64,000 nucleotides of DNA, taken from the NCBI GenBank assembly GCA_036971475.1, contig JBAIZL010000002.1, positions 167,750,214 through 167,814,213 on the forward strand. The letters are read 5' to 3'. The DNA is from Prosapia bicincta (taxonomy: Eukaryota > Arthropoda > Insecta > Hemiptera > Cercopidae). A program made the position numbers and the translations under genes. Below, piece after piece: positions 1-11,433 of this stretch (the first letter of the stretch is position 1; each line of letters begins with the position of its first letter). The notes under the pieces were generated by a model. That model saw nothing but the letters and a program-made list of their open reading frames with translations, made no database searches and was not told the DNA's origin.

Positions 1-1262
1 TTGATTTCTCTGGCCTTTGAAATTTTATATGACTAATGTGTTCTTTGAATCTAGTGGAACTTTTTCGTTTAGTTTGACCAATATAAATCTTTTCACATAA
101 ATTACAAGTTACTTTATAAATCCCTGAATTATCCGATGTTTCTATTTTATCTTTTGGGTTACCTAAGAGATTTTTAAGGCTATTTTGACTCTTAAATGCT
201 ACTTTAAAATTTACTTTTTTTAAAACTTTTTCTAGGCCTTTTGTTAAATTTTCATCAAAGGGTAAACTAATATATTTATTTTTAACAGTTTCTCTCTCTG
301 GTATCAAGGTAGTGGAATCTTTTCTTAATTTATTCAAACTCTGTTTTCTTAATATATTATTAATAATTTTAGGATCATATCCATTAAATTTGGCTATTTC
401 TTTAATTCTAGCAAGTTTAATTTCAAATCTATTTTTATTTAAAGGTGTTTCAATTAATCTATTAATCATACTATTAAATACTGCAAGATTATGTGACATA
501 CAATGGTTCGAATCTACGGGGATATACCTATTATTATTCGTAATTTTGCGATATATATCAAACTCTATTTCATTATTGTTCCGTATACATGAAATATCAA
601 GAAACGGTAAACTATTCTTCTTCTCTAACTCATAAGTAAATTTAATGTTTCTTTGGTGTTTGTTAATATCTGATAAAAAATTGTTAATATTACATTATTT
701 AACATTAAAAATTGCAAAAATGTCATCTACATACCTAACCCATACCTTTGGAAAATACGAGAGTTTATTTTTTAATTTTTTTTCAAAATTGTTCAAAAAA
801 GTTCAGCTATAAAAGTTGATAAGCTATTAACCATAGCTGTACCATCTTTTTGCTCATTGAATTCATTATTAAATGAAAAATAATTTTGTTTCATACAACA
901 CCTAGCTAAATTAACATATTGGTTTACTTTATCATTCTCAATTTTATTTTTAATTAAAAATTCTTCCAACAAAATTAAAGTTTCGTTCAACGGTATACTA
1001 GGAAATAAAGAACAAACATCAAATGATACCAAAATCTCATCATTTGTTAATATTATATTTTGTATTTTCGCTATAAATTCTCTTGTTTTTTTTACTTAAC
1101 ATGAATTTGTATTAAATTTTACCTTTCCAAAAGTTATTGTCAACCATTTTGATAGAAGATAAGTTGGTGAATCAATTTCTGAGACAATTGGTCTCACCAA
1201 ATTACCTTGTTTATGTATTTTCGGAAGACAATACAACTTTGGCAAAACAGGATTTGGGACCT
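1..1262 (-). pseudogene. Penelope-like element PLE-A, copy A (reverse transcriptase + GIY-YIG), cut by window edge
   Basis: This is a decayed retroelement ORF. Reading down the minus strand, the first recognisable block is [20 protein letters not shown] (about 1240-1180), typical of the PLE reverse transcriptase N-terminal part. Next come the motif A region SFDVCSLFPSIP and a motif B-like GTAMVNSLSTFIAELF (1032-793), then the catalytic RYVDD (complement of about 722-737). The RT thumb and linker follow. The C-terminal GIY-YIG endonuclease has a GIYK-type start and YIGQTKRK near position 60, and the match continues to base 1 as RFKEHISHIKF. A stop and frame changes near 780-790 and 1100 break the ORF. 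The RT N-terminus before the LPKIHK block is not recognisable. PLEs use RT plus GIY-YIG for target-primed insertion. A nearly identical inverted partial copy lies at 1590-2457. Confidence in family is high; the left end is outside the window. Confidence 0.9.
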
Positions 1263-1331
1263 TAAATTTATGTATTTCACTTTATATTATTTAAATAACC
1301 TCTAACCTCAAATTCAACAAATTTTATTTTA

Positions 1332-1374
1332 ACCTTATGTACATTTCGACTAAAAAGTAATCATCTTCAGAGGT
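1332..1374 (-). ncRNA. Hammerhead-ribozyme-like motif of PLE-A
   Basis: On the minus strand the order is ACCU, CUGAAGA, U, stem II GAUU/AGUC with a 7-nt loop, GAAA, a self-complementary AUGUACAU block acting as stem III, then A at the expected cleavage position and AGGU pairing back to ACCU. This fits the type I hammerhead core CUGANGA...GAAA...UH with all three helices. One unusual feature is an extra U between A9 and stem II. It sits upstream of the copy A reverse transcriptase, where PLE pseudo-LTRs are known to carry hammerheads. Activity is inferred, not shown. Confidence 0.6.
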
Positions 1375-1412
1375 ATTTTTACAAATAACTAACTTACAGC
1401 TAAACCTATGCG

Positions 1413-1420
1413 TATTTATA
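1413..1420 (-). promoter_or_regulatory. TATA-like box upstream of the PLE-A ribozyme motif
   Basis: TATAAATA on the minus strand lies about 40 bp upstream of the hammerhead-like motif and is preceded by a GC-richer stretch (about 1425-1450). Position and composition suit a core promoter inside the PLE pseudo-LTR. The 1375-1589 spacer between the two PLE-A copies holds no other recognisable feature. Confidence 0.3.
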
Positions 1421-1589
1421 AGCAACGGGAACTCCTTGGCCACGCCCCCTACACTATCCGACCAATTATGTTACGAGTAACAACTAGGTCTGGTCTAACA
1501 GAAGGAGTTACCGTTACATTATTTTTGAATTTTTCAGTAATTATTAAATTTACACATTTAACAAATAAAACTATAGAATAAAGAATTAT

Positions 1590-2457
1590 AAAATAAACCC
1601 TCGTATTTTCCAAAGGTATGGGTTAGGTATGTAGATGACATTTTTGCAATTTTCAATCTTAAAGAATGTAATATTAACAATTTTTTATCAGATATTAACA
1701 AACACCATAGAAACATTAAATTTACTTATGAGTTAGAGAAGAATAATAGTTTACCGTTTCTTGATATTTTATGTATACGGAACAATAATGACATAGAGTT
1801 TGATATATATCGCAAAATTACGAATAATAATAGGTATATCCCCAATGGATTCGAACCATTGTATGTCACATAAACTTGCAGTATTTAATAGTATGATTAA
1901 TAAATTAATTGGAACACCTTTAAATAAAAATATATTTGAAATTGAACTTGCTAGAATTAAAGAAATAGCCAAATTTAATGGATATGATCCTAAAATTATT
2001 AATAATATATTAAGAAAACAGAGTTTGAATAAATTAAGAAAAGATTCCACTACCTTAATACCAGAGGGAGAAACTGTTAAAAATAAATATATTAGTTTAC
2101 CTTTTGATAAAAATTTAACAAAATGCCTAGAAAAAGTTTTAAAAAAAGTAAATTTTAAAGTAGCATGTAAGAGTCAAAATAGCCTTAAAAATCTGTTAGG
2201 TAGCCCACAAGATAAAATAGAAACATTGGATAAGTCAGGGATTTATAAAGTAACTTGTAATTCATGTGAAAAGATTTATATTGGTCAAACTAAACGAAAA
2301 ATTTCCACTAGATTCAAATAACACATTAGTCATATAAAATTTCAAAGGCCAGAGAAATCAAGTGTAGCTGAATATATCTTAGAAACTAATCATAACTTAG
2401 ATATAAACAACCTTAAATTAATTAAAAATGAAATTGTGGTGAGAGGTTGTTTTAATT
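1590..2457 (+). pseudogene. Penelope-like element PLE-A, copy B, inverted and 5'-truncated
   Basis: This is a second PLE-A copy on the opposite strand to copy A. It begins just before the catalytic motif WVRYVDDIFAIF (YVDD codons at 1628-1639). It then continues through FLDI and EFDIYRK, the RT thumb, a basic linker, and the GIY-YIG domain with SGIYKVTCNSCEKIYIGQT around 2230-2290. A frameshift near 1850 separates the YVDD block from the longer downstream frame. An in-frame TAA at 2319-2321 interrupts a continuing match (HISHIKFQRPEKS) where copy A keeps a Glu codon. Upstream RT motifs are absent, so this is a 5'-truncated insertion. Inverted partial copies next to longer ones are a known PLE habit. 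Divergence from copy A is low, which suggests recent activity. Confidence 0.9.
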
Positions 2458-2670
2458 AATATAAAGAACGAATATTATTACAATAAAACATATCACAAAA
2501 TTCGAATAATACAACCTTTCAAACCACTATAAAGCGACTAAAAGACCTTATTTATTACAATAAGTCAAAACAATTTCTAAAAAAAGACACGCGTGATCGG
2601 TCCCTGGGCTAGAACGAATCTTACGTTAGCAGTAACGCGATCGGTCCCACAGTTATATCAGACCTAAACA

Positions 2671-2689
2671 CCCCCCCCCCCACCCCCCC
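2671..2689. repeat. Poly-C tract
   Basis: Nineteen bases that are C except for one A, unusual in this AT-rich setting. Just upstream a short GC-rich motif with GATCGGTCCC occurs twice (about 2596 and 2639). Confidence 0.85.
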
Positions 2690-4545
2690 GCCGACTGAGG
2701 AAATTCCCACTTTTTCCTAAGTATTTCTGTCCTCTCAGATCAACAGCCTACTAGAATAACTGGAATTACAAAAGTCTAACCTGGAACCTAAAGGATGTAT
2801 TTAAAAATACTAAAATTGTTAGATTCAAGCTATGGCTGAGTTTAGCCAATGGCTGGTTGACAGGTAATATGTATAGAATTTAATCGGCAAAAACCATACC
2901 TAGAAAAATACTATAATTTATGCTAGTTAGATGAAAATATAAAGTTAAGTAACTTTATACTAAAACTATAAACCCAATTTTAGTACCAAATTTCCATTCT
3001 AATTACAAATTGTAATCCATTTTAATGTTGTACACAATAAGTTAAATACATTTCATGCCTAATAAATAATATTACATAGCGAAACATCTTAGTTTTTATT
3101 ATCCGTGCCCAAACATAGTCCATGATTTCACTACAGTAACATTAATGAGAAAAGTTTTATTATGGACGAATTTGACTATCCCTATTGCTTTTTAGCTCAA
3201 AATATCACATCAAATTAGCCAAAATTATACATTAAAATAATTAAAACTCCTCGTAACAAATAAAAAATTGCCATGTATAAGAAGCTATAAATTCTAAACA
3301 AATTGCCATGTATGAGAAGCTATAAATTCTAAACAAATTGCCATGTATAAGAAGCTATAAATTCCAAATAATCTGTTAATTTTGTACATAATACATCCTT
3401 TTCTTATTTCTTGAACTAATTCAGTATTTTCATTACAATATTGAATTTTTATAATATAAATAAACAAAAATAAAAACTCCTCAACGAAAAGAAAACAGAT
3501 GTTAGTGTTCCAATTTGTATGCTCTAGATGTTACCTCCCTCGCTATTGAGTCCTTCCAATAAATTATATACTTCTCTAATCATCAGTTCTTTTGTCCGAT
3601 CTCGTTTTACTTTTTTTTATTGCATTTCATTTATTTCCCTTTGTACCCTAACATCCGTGTGCAGTCTCAGATTTATTATTTGTTCTTATACAGTTTTGAT
3701 TCTCTCGTATATTTGTATGTTTTTCAAAAATTTTATACTAAACATCAATAATACAATAACGAATCATAACCTTTTACAGTGTAAATATTTTGGCTGGTGT
3801 AACATTGATATAAGAGTATAAATGGCTTTGTGAAAATTCCAAGGAGGCTGTACTTATAGCGAGTACTGATGCTATGGGATTCTTTATTCAAAACATCTTA
3901 TATACTTGTTTATATGGGTACTCATTTATTTTACAAGTTTTATTGACACTAGGTATATTTGGAAAAACAATTTCTAACTACCATAAGATTGATCACGTTG
4001 CATGTACACATGTCAGGGGTTTATTTACCATATACCTTATTTCAATATTTTTTTAGTTTCCGCAACAAATTGTATAAACCAATACATATTACTATATAAA
4101 CAGCATAACGTTTTGCATATTATTTCTAATAATATAAATTGAAATAATAATGTATTATTACTTGTATATTTTTGGTTTTCAATCAATCGGTCATAGGTTG
4201 GTTCTGAAATCTTTTATAATTATTTAGTATTAAATATATATATATATTTATTTATTTATTTAAAATTATCTTTTTATTTATTTTGAATTTTCTATTCCGT
4301 ATTTGTGGAATTATTCCTAATTTTTATTTTAAAAAAATATTTAGTTTAATGAAAATGGAGTTTTTTGTCAGAATTGTTTTTCAAATATTAACAGAATTTT
4401 GCACCTTTGTCTGCTTAATTATCTAATGATATTTTGCTCTACATTAATTTCTCACTACTTCATAAACATGCTGAGGTCCTGATTTTGATTTTAATTATTA
4501 AAGCCGATTCATTGGTATTTATATTTATTATTTTTAACTTATTGC
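2690..4545. other. Intergenic AT-rich sequence, no gene recognised
   Basis: Contains the 35-bp triplicate at 3265-3371 and a short TA/TTTA stretch near 4231-4262. Open frames near 3528-3821 and 3874-4056 lack recognisable domains and look like chance frames in AT-rich DNA. Confidence 0.5.
3265..3371. repeat. 35-bp tandem repeat, three copies
   Basis: The motif starting ATTGCCATGTAT recurs at 3267, 3302 and 3337, with one or two substitutions between copies. Confidence 0.9.
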
Positions 4546-4548
4546 AGT

Positions 4549-5545
4549 AGGCAGTATCGCCAAAAAGTAGTGCGACTTTTGTGTTTCTTCAAAAGGCATT
4601 TATACACTCAAGATATCTATTTTGCCCCGTTCAAAGTTTTCCCCATTAGACATTACACTTATGCCAATGTGTTTTCCAATCCTCGAAGGACTTCAAGATA
4701 TCCTTCTTTGTGATCTTGTTCAGCTTTCTTTCGGTGCAGTCTTTATCTCGTCAATCATAGCGTAGTATCGTCCTTTCATGGGCCTCTTTAGTTTCGGGAA
4801 CAAGAAAAAATCACAGGGGACCAGATCGGGGGAATACGGATGCTGTGGTATCATTGGTGTATCATTTCTGTGCAAACTTTCGCGAACAAGTAACTATGTG
4901 TGAGCAGAGGCGAGGTCATGATGCAAAAGCCAATCGCGTGTTCAATATTCCAATTGCAATATTTTTCCACAAAACAGGGCGTTTCTAGCGGATTGCTTCT
5001 CGGACAGCGCATAACTTGCAGGTAATATTTCTTATTTACAGTTCTGTCCTATACGAAGAACTCATGATTTATCAAGGCCCTGCAATCGAAGAAAACTGTA
5101 AGCAGATACTTTAACATTTGACCGAAGTTGGCGTTTCTTTCGGTCTTGATTCGTGCCGCAGCTTCCATTGGCAAAATCTAGCATTAGTTTCTACGTCATA
5201 ACTATAAACCCATGATTCTTTATCAGTTTTAACCCTCTGGAGTCCAATACTTAATTAACAATGTTAACGCCTTGCTGCTTTGTCGAAATGAAGCAATTTC
5301 GGTACGTATTTCGCGGAGACCCGTGGTATGCACAAATCATTGGTAAATTAAGAATGACACGAGCATATCGATATGATTAGGTCCTCAGCTACTTCTCTAA
5401 GGGTAATTAGACAATTGACCAATACTATTTCCTTCACTGCACTGATGTTTTTGTCTGTTGCTGACGTGTCGAGAACCCGCCACGCCCTTCTTCGTTCACA
5501 TCTTCTCGGCCCTCTTAGAACATTATATACCACCAACAAACATTG
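4549..5545 (-). pseudogene. mariner-family (Tc1/mariner) transposase remnant
   Basis: This is a degenerate cut-and-paste transposase, read on the minus strand across several frames. Near 5480-5350 is the helix-turn-helix region with DKNISAVKEIV, LITLREVAEDL and then AKYVPKLLHFD, which matches the usual mariner N-terminal and linker pattern. At about 5215-5180 is DKESWVYSYDVET, the first catalytic Asp block. Further on are WLLHHDLASAHT (second Asp region) and HPYSPDLVPCDFFLFPKLKR (mariner signature) near 4945-4790. The C-terminal ITKKDILKSFEDWKTHWHKC block lies at about 4725-4660. At least three frameshifts and several stops make it inactive. A very close resemblance is expected to insect mariners of the SETMAR-like group. 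Terminal inverted repeats and TA duplications were not identified. Confidence 0.9.
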
Positions 5546-5783
5546 CTCGATCCATCTTAAATAAAATAAATAAATAATAAAAAAATAAATAAAATTACAA
5601 GATTATTTACAGTTAAAGACAAATTAATTGATGAACAAATTCAAGTGAGATCAAGGCACCAAACTATTTATAAGGTCATTGATATTATAGAAAAAATTAC
5701 ATAAAGTGCAATACTTATAAATATATGGTCGTTTGTAGCACATTTGATTCAATTTTGTAAAAATATTTTATTAGATAATTATT

Positions 5784-5917
5784 TTCCTTAAGATGCTGGT
5801 ACTATTTTATCGGCGAAAAGCTTTGAATAAATATATTCATTAAAAGTATTCTTGTTTTTGAAATATTTTCAATTTACTAACTATATTACAAGAAAACATA
5901 TCACCATATTTAATATA

Positions 5918-5920
<3 letters not shown>
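5784..5920 (+). repeat. Solo PLE-B-type 3' end with degenerate hammerhead-like motif
   Basis: Positions 5784-5827 read as UUC, CUUAAGA (core G5 changed to U), U, hairpin GCUG/CGGC, GAAAAGCUUU, GAA. The following bases to 5920 match the ends at 41700-41765 and 44085-44200, including ACTATATTACAAGAAAACAT. The block runs straight into a (TA)n tract. No coding part is attached. Confidence 0.75.

Positions 5921-5921
<1 letters not shown>

Positions 5922-5986
<65 letters not shown>
5922..5986. repeat. (TA)n microsatellite
   Basis: About 65 bp of almost pure TA directly following a PLE 3' end. Confidence 0.97.
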
Positions 5987-5990
<4 letters not shown>

Positions 5991-8782
5991 TTAGACATGT
6001 TCAAGAAATATGGTTACACAGAGGAATTTTTAGGAGCTTATTTAACGAGTTACAACCAAATCGAAACCTAACTGAAACGTTACGTATGGGAGGCATAAAC
6101 AGGCCCGTGGATATAAACAAGATGCAGTTCTGGCACTGTAAACGTCTCTATTGATTAATTCAAGTATTCGATGCTATTTACATTTCTAGAAGACTGTATA
6201 CCATTGTTGAACGGAATAATTGTTCTTTATAAACACAGAGGATAACCACTGCAACTAATCATTTTTACGATGCAAAGATTATCGATTGATTATTCAGAAA
6301 ATTCAGGAGACCTATATCACGGCTTGGTGCTAGATTTAAATTTCGTAAAAAAGAGTGCCTTATAATAGTAGTGCACTCTTTAATAACTCGCAGTTTTAAT
6401 GAATGGAGATTCTGTTTGCCCATATATTATCTCCTAAAATTGTAAATTTATTTTGGTGTAAATAAATCACTAATTTTGGGAGATAATGGATCATTGAAAC
6501 ATTGTATGAGTGGAAACTTTGTAACAATGGCTAAAACTCAAAAATACAAACTACGCTCCCTTAAAAAAGGTGGGTCTGTTTGGAATGGGGCCAAATGCTT
6601 TCCTTTTACTTATAGCTGTCAGGGGATAAAGGCAACGAAGGTCAATACTATCCGGTGATCGAGGTAAGAATACTTCTCCAAGCTTGATAAAGGTTTCCTA
6701 ACATAAATGCCTTATCGTCAGTGGGAAAAAACTAACTCTATTTAAATTTTCAAAAAATAATTATTTATTATTTCAAACCAGATAATAAAAACAACGTCTC
6801 AAAACTCATGAATATTCATAAGTCAAGGAGTTTAGTAAGAACATTTATATAGACTCATTTATGCAAATAAATTCTATTATTTATGGCTATTATTGTACTC
6901 CTTAACACTGATAATTAGTTTCAAAAGTTTGCATTTCTGATCCGAATATTACGTAAAATATCGTATATATTGTGCATAATATTATAAGGCGAAACATTGA
7001 AACACGCCTCTAAAAATAAACAAACATTTATTGCTTTATGGTCAAACGTTTTATGGTTTAGAGTGAGTTAGTTCTAGTATTTTTCTAGCTTTCCCAGTAC
7101 AGCTATTGTTATTTCAGGTTAAACTTTACACAATAATATGTTTACTATGCTTTTTTTATATGGAAAATACTTACTACCTTAATTTGGTAACAGTTATTGA
7201 GAGAAAACAATTTCGGAATATATATTGCAAAAACTCAATTTGTTAAACATATAAAGCGGGTTGAATATCGAGTCAAAAGTTTATTTATTTAGTTCGTCGT
7301 TTCGGCAGCTGATTTGTTGTCCTCATCAAACCTTGGTTGCTATGAAGTACAAATTCTTCACATTTTATGATCAAGGTTTGTCATTTCTTGCTTCATTATC
7401 TCGAGTGCTCAAATAAACATCAATAACTCATTTTTTTGTTTCACCGGAACTAACTAAAAGTAAATGACGTGTAATGTGTTTATATAATAATTATTAAAAG
7501 TTGGTGCTGCTATTGCTATAGTACCAACAAGTAGTTCCAATTGTAAATGAAAAGAAATAATGTATTGTTTTGTTATATATCAGTAGTCATGATCTTGTAT
7601 TGTAAAAGTCTATTAAAACCCGTAATTTAACAATCATAATAACGGTTGTCCTCCCTTACAAACAATTTTATTCGATTACATATAGTTATTGGTTACAACT
7701 ATATTACCGTAACCTACTTTTGTTACTGACATTATATATATTTTTGAGTCAAAATATTTATCATCTCCAAAGCTTACAGTGTTTCATGTCTAGCTACAAC
7801 TTTTCATTGGAAAAGTGATATCTTAGCAATAAAGCCATTGCTAGACGTTCGTCCTAATTTTAGTGGTGTAACGACGCCATCAAAAGACAAACAAAGGGAT
7901 AATGCCTTCAGTGTTAAACTAAGAACAGACATTGCGTCTAATAGATTCATTCGTTGTCGCTCCAGAACATACAATTAAAAAAAATAGTTATCGTTTATTT
8001 TTTAAATATTGCATATGGGATTTTTTTATTAACAGAATAAAGTCTTTCTCAATTATAAGATAAAGTCTTCCATTAACTTATCGCTATACAAAAAAAGGTT
8101 TTCTTTAATAAAACGGATTGAAATAGATCTGTATTATTGTTTTTGTGTTTATGAAGGATTCTTCTATTTTTAACTCCTCCTCCAGTCCATGCTAATTTCA
8201 CTCTTTCTCTCTTTAAAACATTATGAGAAATTTGTCTATTTTAAACAACAGCAGTCGTTAAAAGTATTATTAATGCAATTACCTTGACAGATATTGGAAT
8301 TTCTTTTAATAAACTATACAATAACTGATTTATCATCAAAAATGATCACATTCACACTATAAGAAGTAGAATAAATGTATATTGTTTAGATTATAATGAT
8401 TTAAATTGCGCTTTTATTATATTTATAATAATATGTTTTAGATCATTTTTATCATCTATTATGACTTTTATCTTCTATTATTAGCAAAATAAGTATAATT
8501 GTTAGGCCGATCTGTGTTGGTATTTTTTTATTCTGAAATACCCCTGGTATTTTATTTTTTTATCCTCAGTCTGTGTTATCGGCGTTTATTTTTTTGTACG
8601 AAATATAATAGATTTTATTATTGTTTATAACTTTATTTACTCAAGTTTATATACACTTTGTCTGTTCCAAATATTCCTGTATTTTACGTTTAAAAATAAA
8701 AATAATACAGTTGTTTGATGTAATGACCTTGAACTCACTGATTAATCTATAATTAAAAAATAATTAACTAAGTGAATACGTA
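5987..8782. other. Intergenic sequence, no gene recognised
   Basis: AT-rich, with short chance frames only (for example 6476-6658). The one structured item seen is the hammerhead-like fossil at 7295-7330. Confidence 0.5.
7295..7330 (-). ncRNA. Degenerate hammerhead-like / PLE pseudo-LTR fossil
   Basis: The minus strand reads UUUGAUGAG, then GACAAC and GCUGCC (a stem II with two A-C mismatches), then GAAACGACG. The first core base is U instead of C, and stem III and stem I are not convincing. No PLE coding sequence is adjacent. Confidence 0.35.
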
Positions 8783-8947
8783 ATGGGCTTTTACTTTCTG
8801 AAGCGTTTCAAAAAAATCTTTCGTTATACGAAGCAAAGCCTTTACTGGTGGCATCACGTTTGGTACAAAGGTTGTCGTGATGGAGTTATGGCTGTGGAAA
8901 GGATGGATTATTTTGGTTTTGCGCTATGTAATGGAAAAGGTGGTTAG
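8783..8947 (+). CDS. Small open frame, unrecognised
   Basis: A 54-codon frame with ATG and TAG lies in a locally less AT-rich stretch. The product is rich in aromatic and basic residues (YWWHHVWYKGC in the middle). No family is recognised. It may be a transposon fragment or chance. Confidence 0.12.
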   Translation: MGFYFLKRFKKIFRYTKQSLYWWHHVWYKGCRDGVMAVERMDYFGFALCNGKGG

Positions 8948-9031
8948 CTTCTAAATGTGTGTGATTTAATATGTTTTCTTTATCTGTTGCAGTGTTTGTA
9001 TATCTCATATTTTTCTAAAGCTGTTAGATTT

Positions 9032-9500
9032 TTACCTAATTTTATTATGTGGAGAATGTTTAAATTGGTATGTATGTCCGTGTTTGTATGTTGCGGGGTT
9101 TTTATGTATGTTGCTTAGTTGGATTTGGGTTTGTTTGGTTTCTTTCGACAATATGTTCCTCGAAGTGTGCATGGAATGACCTACCAGTTTGGCCGATTTA
9201 CCACCTGGTACAGTCATTACATGTTGATTTTTAAATACCGGATAGTTTGTATTTGTCAGTTTGTTTTTGAAAAGGTTGTATGTGCTGACTTATAGTGTTT
9301 GTTGTTTTGTAAAATATCTGGTAATGAGGGTTTTCGAATATGGTAGCTGTTTTGTGTGTTTTTGTTGTGTGTTGAAAGATATGTATTAGTTGTGTTTTGT
9401 GTAGTTTGCTTCTACTTTTCTGGTAAGTAATCGTAGAACAAGCATAATTCACGCAGGCTAGATTAACGACTATATTTAATCCAGGCAAGTGCTACGAGTC
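9032..9500 (-). pseudogene. PLE-C fragment: linker and GIY-YIG domain
   Basis: On the minus strand, 9488-9231 encodes the region before the endonuclease, including YQIFYKTTNTI, HIQPFQK and TDKYKLSGI. The sequence then continues, after a stop and frame change, as TCNDCTRW, IGQTGRSFHAHFEEHIVERN (9210-9130), a typical Cys-containing PLE GIY-YIG domain with the YIGQTGRSF block. The Tyr codon before IGQT has become a stop. No reverse transcriptase is attached, so this is a 3' remnant of a PLE family distinct from A, B and D by sequence. Confidence 0.8.
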
Positions 9501-9690
9501 AGGATGTCCTTAGGTTAAATAATAGTTACATATTTCCGTTTACAATTTTGAGGAATATGGAATGCATGGAGGTTTGATACTATTAGTGGAGCATAGCTTG
9601 ATTCACAGAGACCAGAGTAACGCCAATAGTAATCCAAGTCAGTGTCGTGAGTTAGGATGTTCTTAGGTTAAATAATAATTAAACATCCAC
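9486..9690. repeat. Pair of direct repeats about 152 bp apart
   Basis: A block of about 45 bp ending in TTAGGTTAAATAATA occurs at about 9486-9530 and again at about 9638-9682, with several mismatches. It lies at the 5' side of the PLE-C fragment and may be duplicated flank or terminal sequence. Confidence 0.6.
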
Positions 9691-11433
9691 TGAGAACGTA
9701 CAAAGGAAAATTAGAATATACTCCCTTTTATAAGATCAAAGTAAACTGGTAAATATAAAAATATTTGAGTATAAAGAATATTTTCAGGTAATCGGAATAC
9801 GTGTGAGTTTGCTAGTTACCATGTTAACATGGTTTTATTGTTAGAGAGTATATCACGGTTTTGTAAATGGTGAGTTGATACTGCTAAGAGTTACATTACA
9901 TTGCCAATTAAAACCCTATACTACACATATAAATAAATTATAATAAACGCGTTCCGTTAAGTAAGATAGCAAACTGTGAGATTTAGAGATTTGGCCAAGG
10001 CGTTGATAACCTCAGTAAGTTTTTCGCTAAAAAAAGAGCGTGGATTTAACAAAATCAAAAATGTTATTTAAATAGTTGAAAGCAAATATTTTTCAAAATA
10101 TTTCAAAATTAAAATTGATGAATCAATGATTCAATTCTTAATGAACAACCTTAAAATTAACAAACTAATATACAACAATGGAATTGCACTATTGAATAGT
10201 AGAAGCTCTTTAATTACATTATAATTTCAATTTGCCAGTGTAATGCTGATTATCCAATCAAAACGCAGATTTGGATTCGATTGTATTTACGGATATCCAG
10301 AAGGTATATAGGATAATTAGTTTCTTGTTTTAGTAAAATAATTGTTTATACAGTTACTTTATGCTATTATAATTTTTTCTGTAATAAAAAAAGACACTAA
10401 CAATATGAACATAAATTCATAGTAACGAATATGTGAAACTACATATAGTTGATTTATAAAATTCGTATCACATTAAATAATTATTCTGTTTTAGAATAGA
10501 ATGTAGAAAATTATTTTTATTTTACGATGACCATGAACAATCGCATTGCAATACCAGGAATGTTTTATGTTTGGAAAACCTTTACATATATGTTTTTGCA
10601 AAAATTAAAAGTCACTCTTTAAAATAATGAAATCAACAGCGTTTACAATCTCTCGGAAAGTTAATTCATAAACAGACCATAATGAGTACAAATGTGTTTA
10701 GCGAGATTCAACAGGACCTTAATGTTTTAAACAACTCTTTACCCATAATGGACTTCAATAGCTTCTAATTTTCATTTAGGTCACATAAATATATTACTCA
10801 TAACTAATAAGTCAATTTATTGTTCCAAACTATAATCAGCACTTAACTGTTTGAATAAAAAGCAACCTTTATTTACCCACACATTTTAAGTTACAGCAAC
10901 CCAATTTTTTTAGTTCAGTTCAGTATTATTATTAGTTCAGTTAAGTTATTATACAGCTAGTTGACAATGTACCTCCAACATTTTACGATAGGTTTGGATG
11001 ACAGAAAACCTCAAGTAAATAAACAAACGCAAGCTTTTCAAGTCATTTCATAACAGTTTCACAATAATTAAATTGTTCAAATACCGAGGAGAATGGACAC
11101 CGTTATTACAGTATATTTGTACAGCTATAGTTGGCTAAAGTTAAAATAAAAATATACTGTATGCGACAAAATAAACAGTACTGATTTTGCATCAGCTATA
11201 TTCTAACTCATGGTGCCTTTTTAAGAGGTTAGACCCAGTAACAACGTTAACATTTGCATTACCAGTCTTATAAAATAGATAATAATAATTGAACTACATC
11301 TTTGGTATTTGTTTTGTGAACATCATTTAAAATCTAATTTTATCCATTTATTAATGATCCATTTCTCACTGTGAGCCTTCATACTTGTTGGGTTCATTAA
11401 GCCAATAAACGTGGGAATATAATGTCGGTATTC
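9691..11433. other. Intergenic AT-rich sequence, nothing recognised
   Basis: No coding frame, RNA gene or repeat array identified. Confidence 0.5.

Noticed and set aside
1769..2050. Minus-strand frame over PLE-A copy B (and 312-635 over copy A)
   Set aside because: Antisense shadow of the PLE coding strand.
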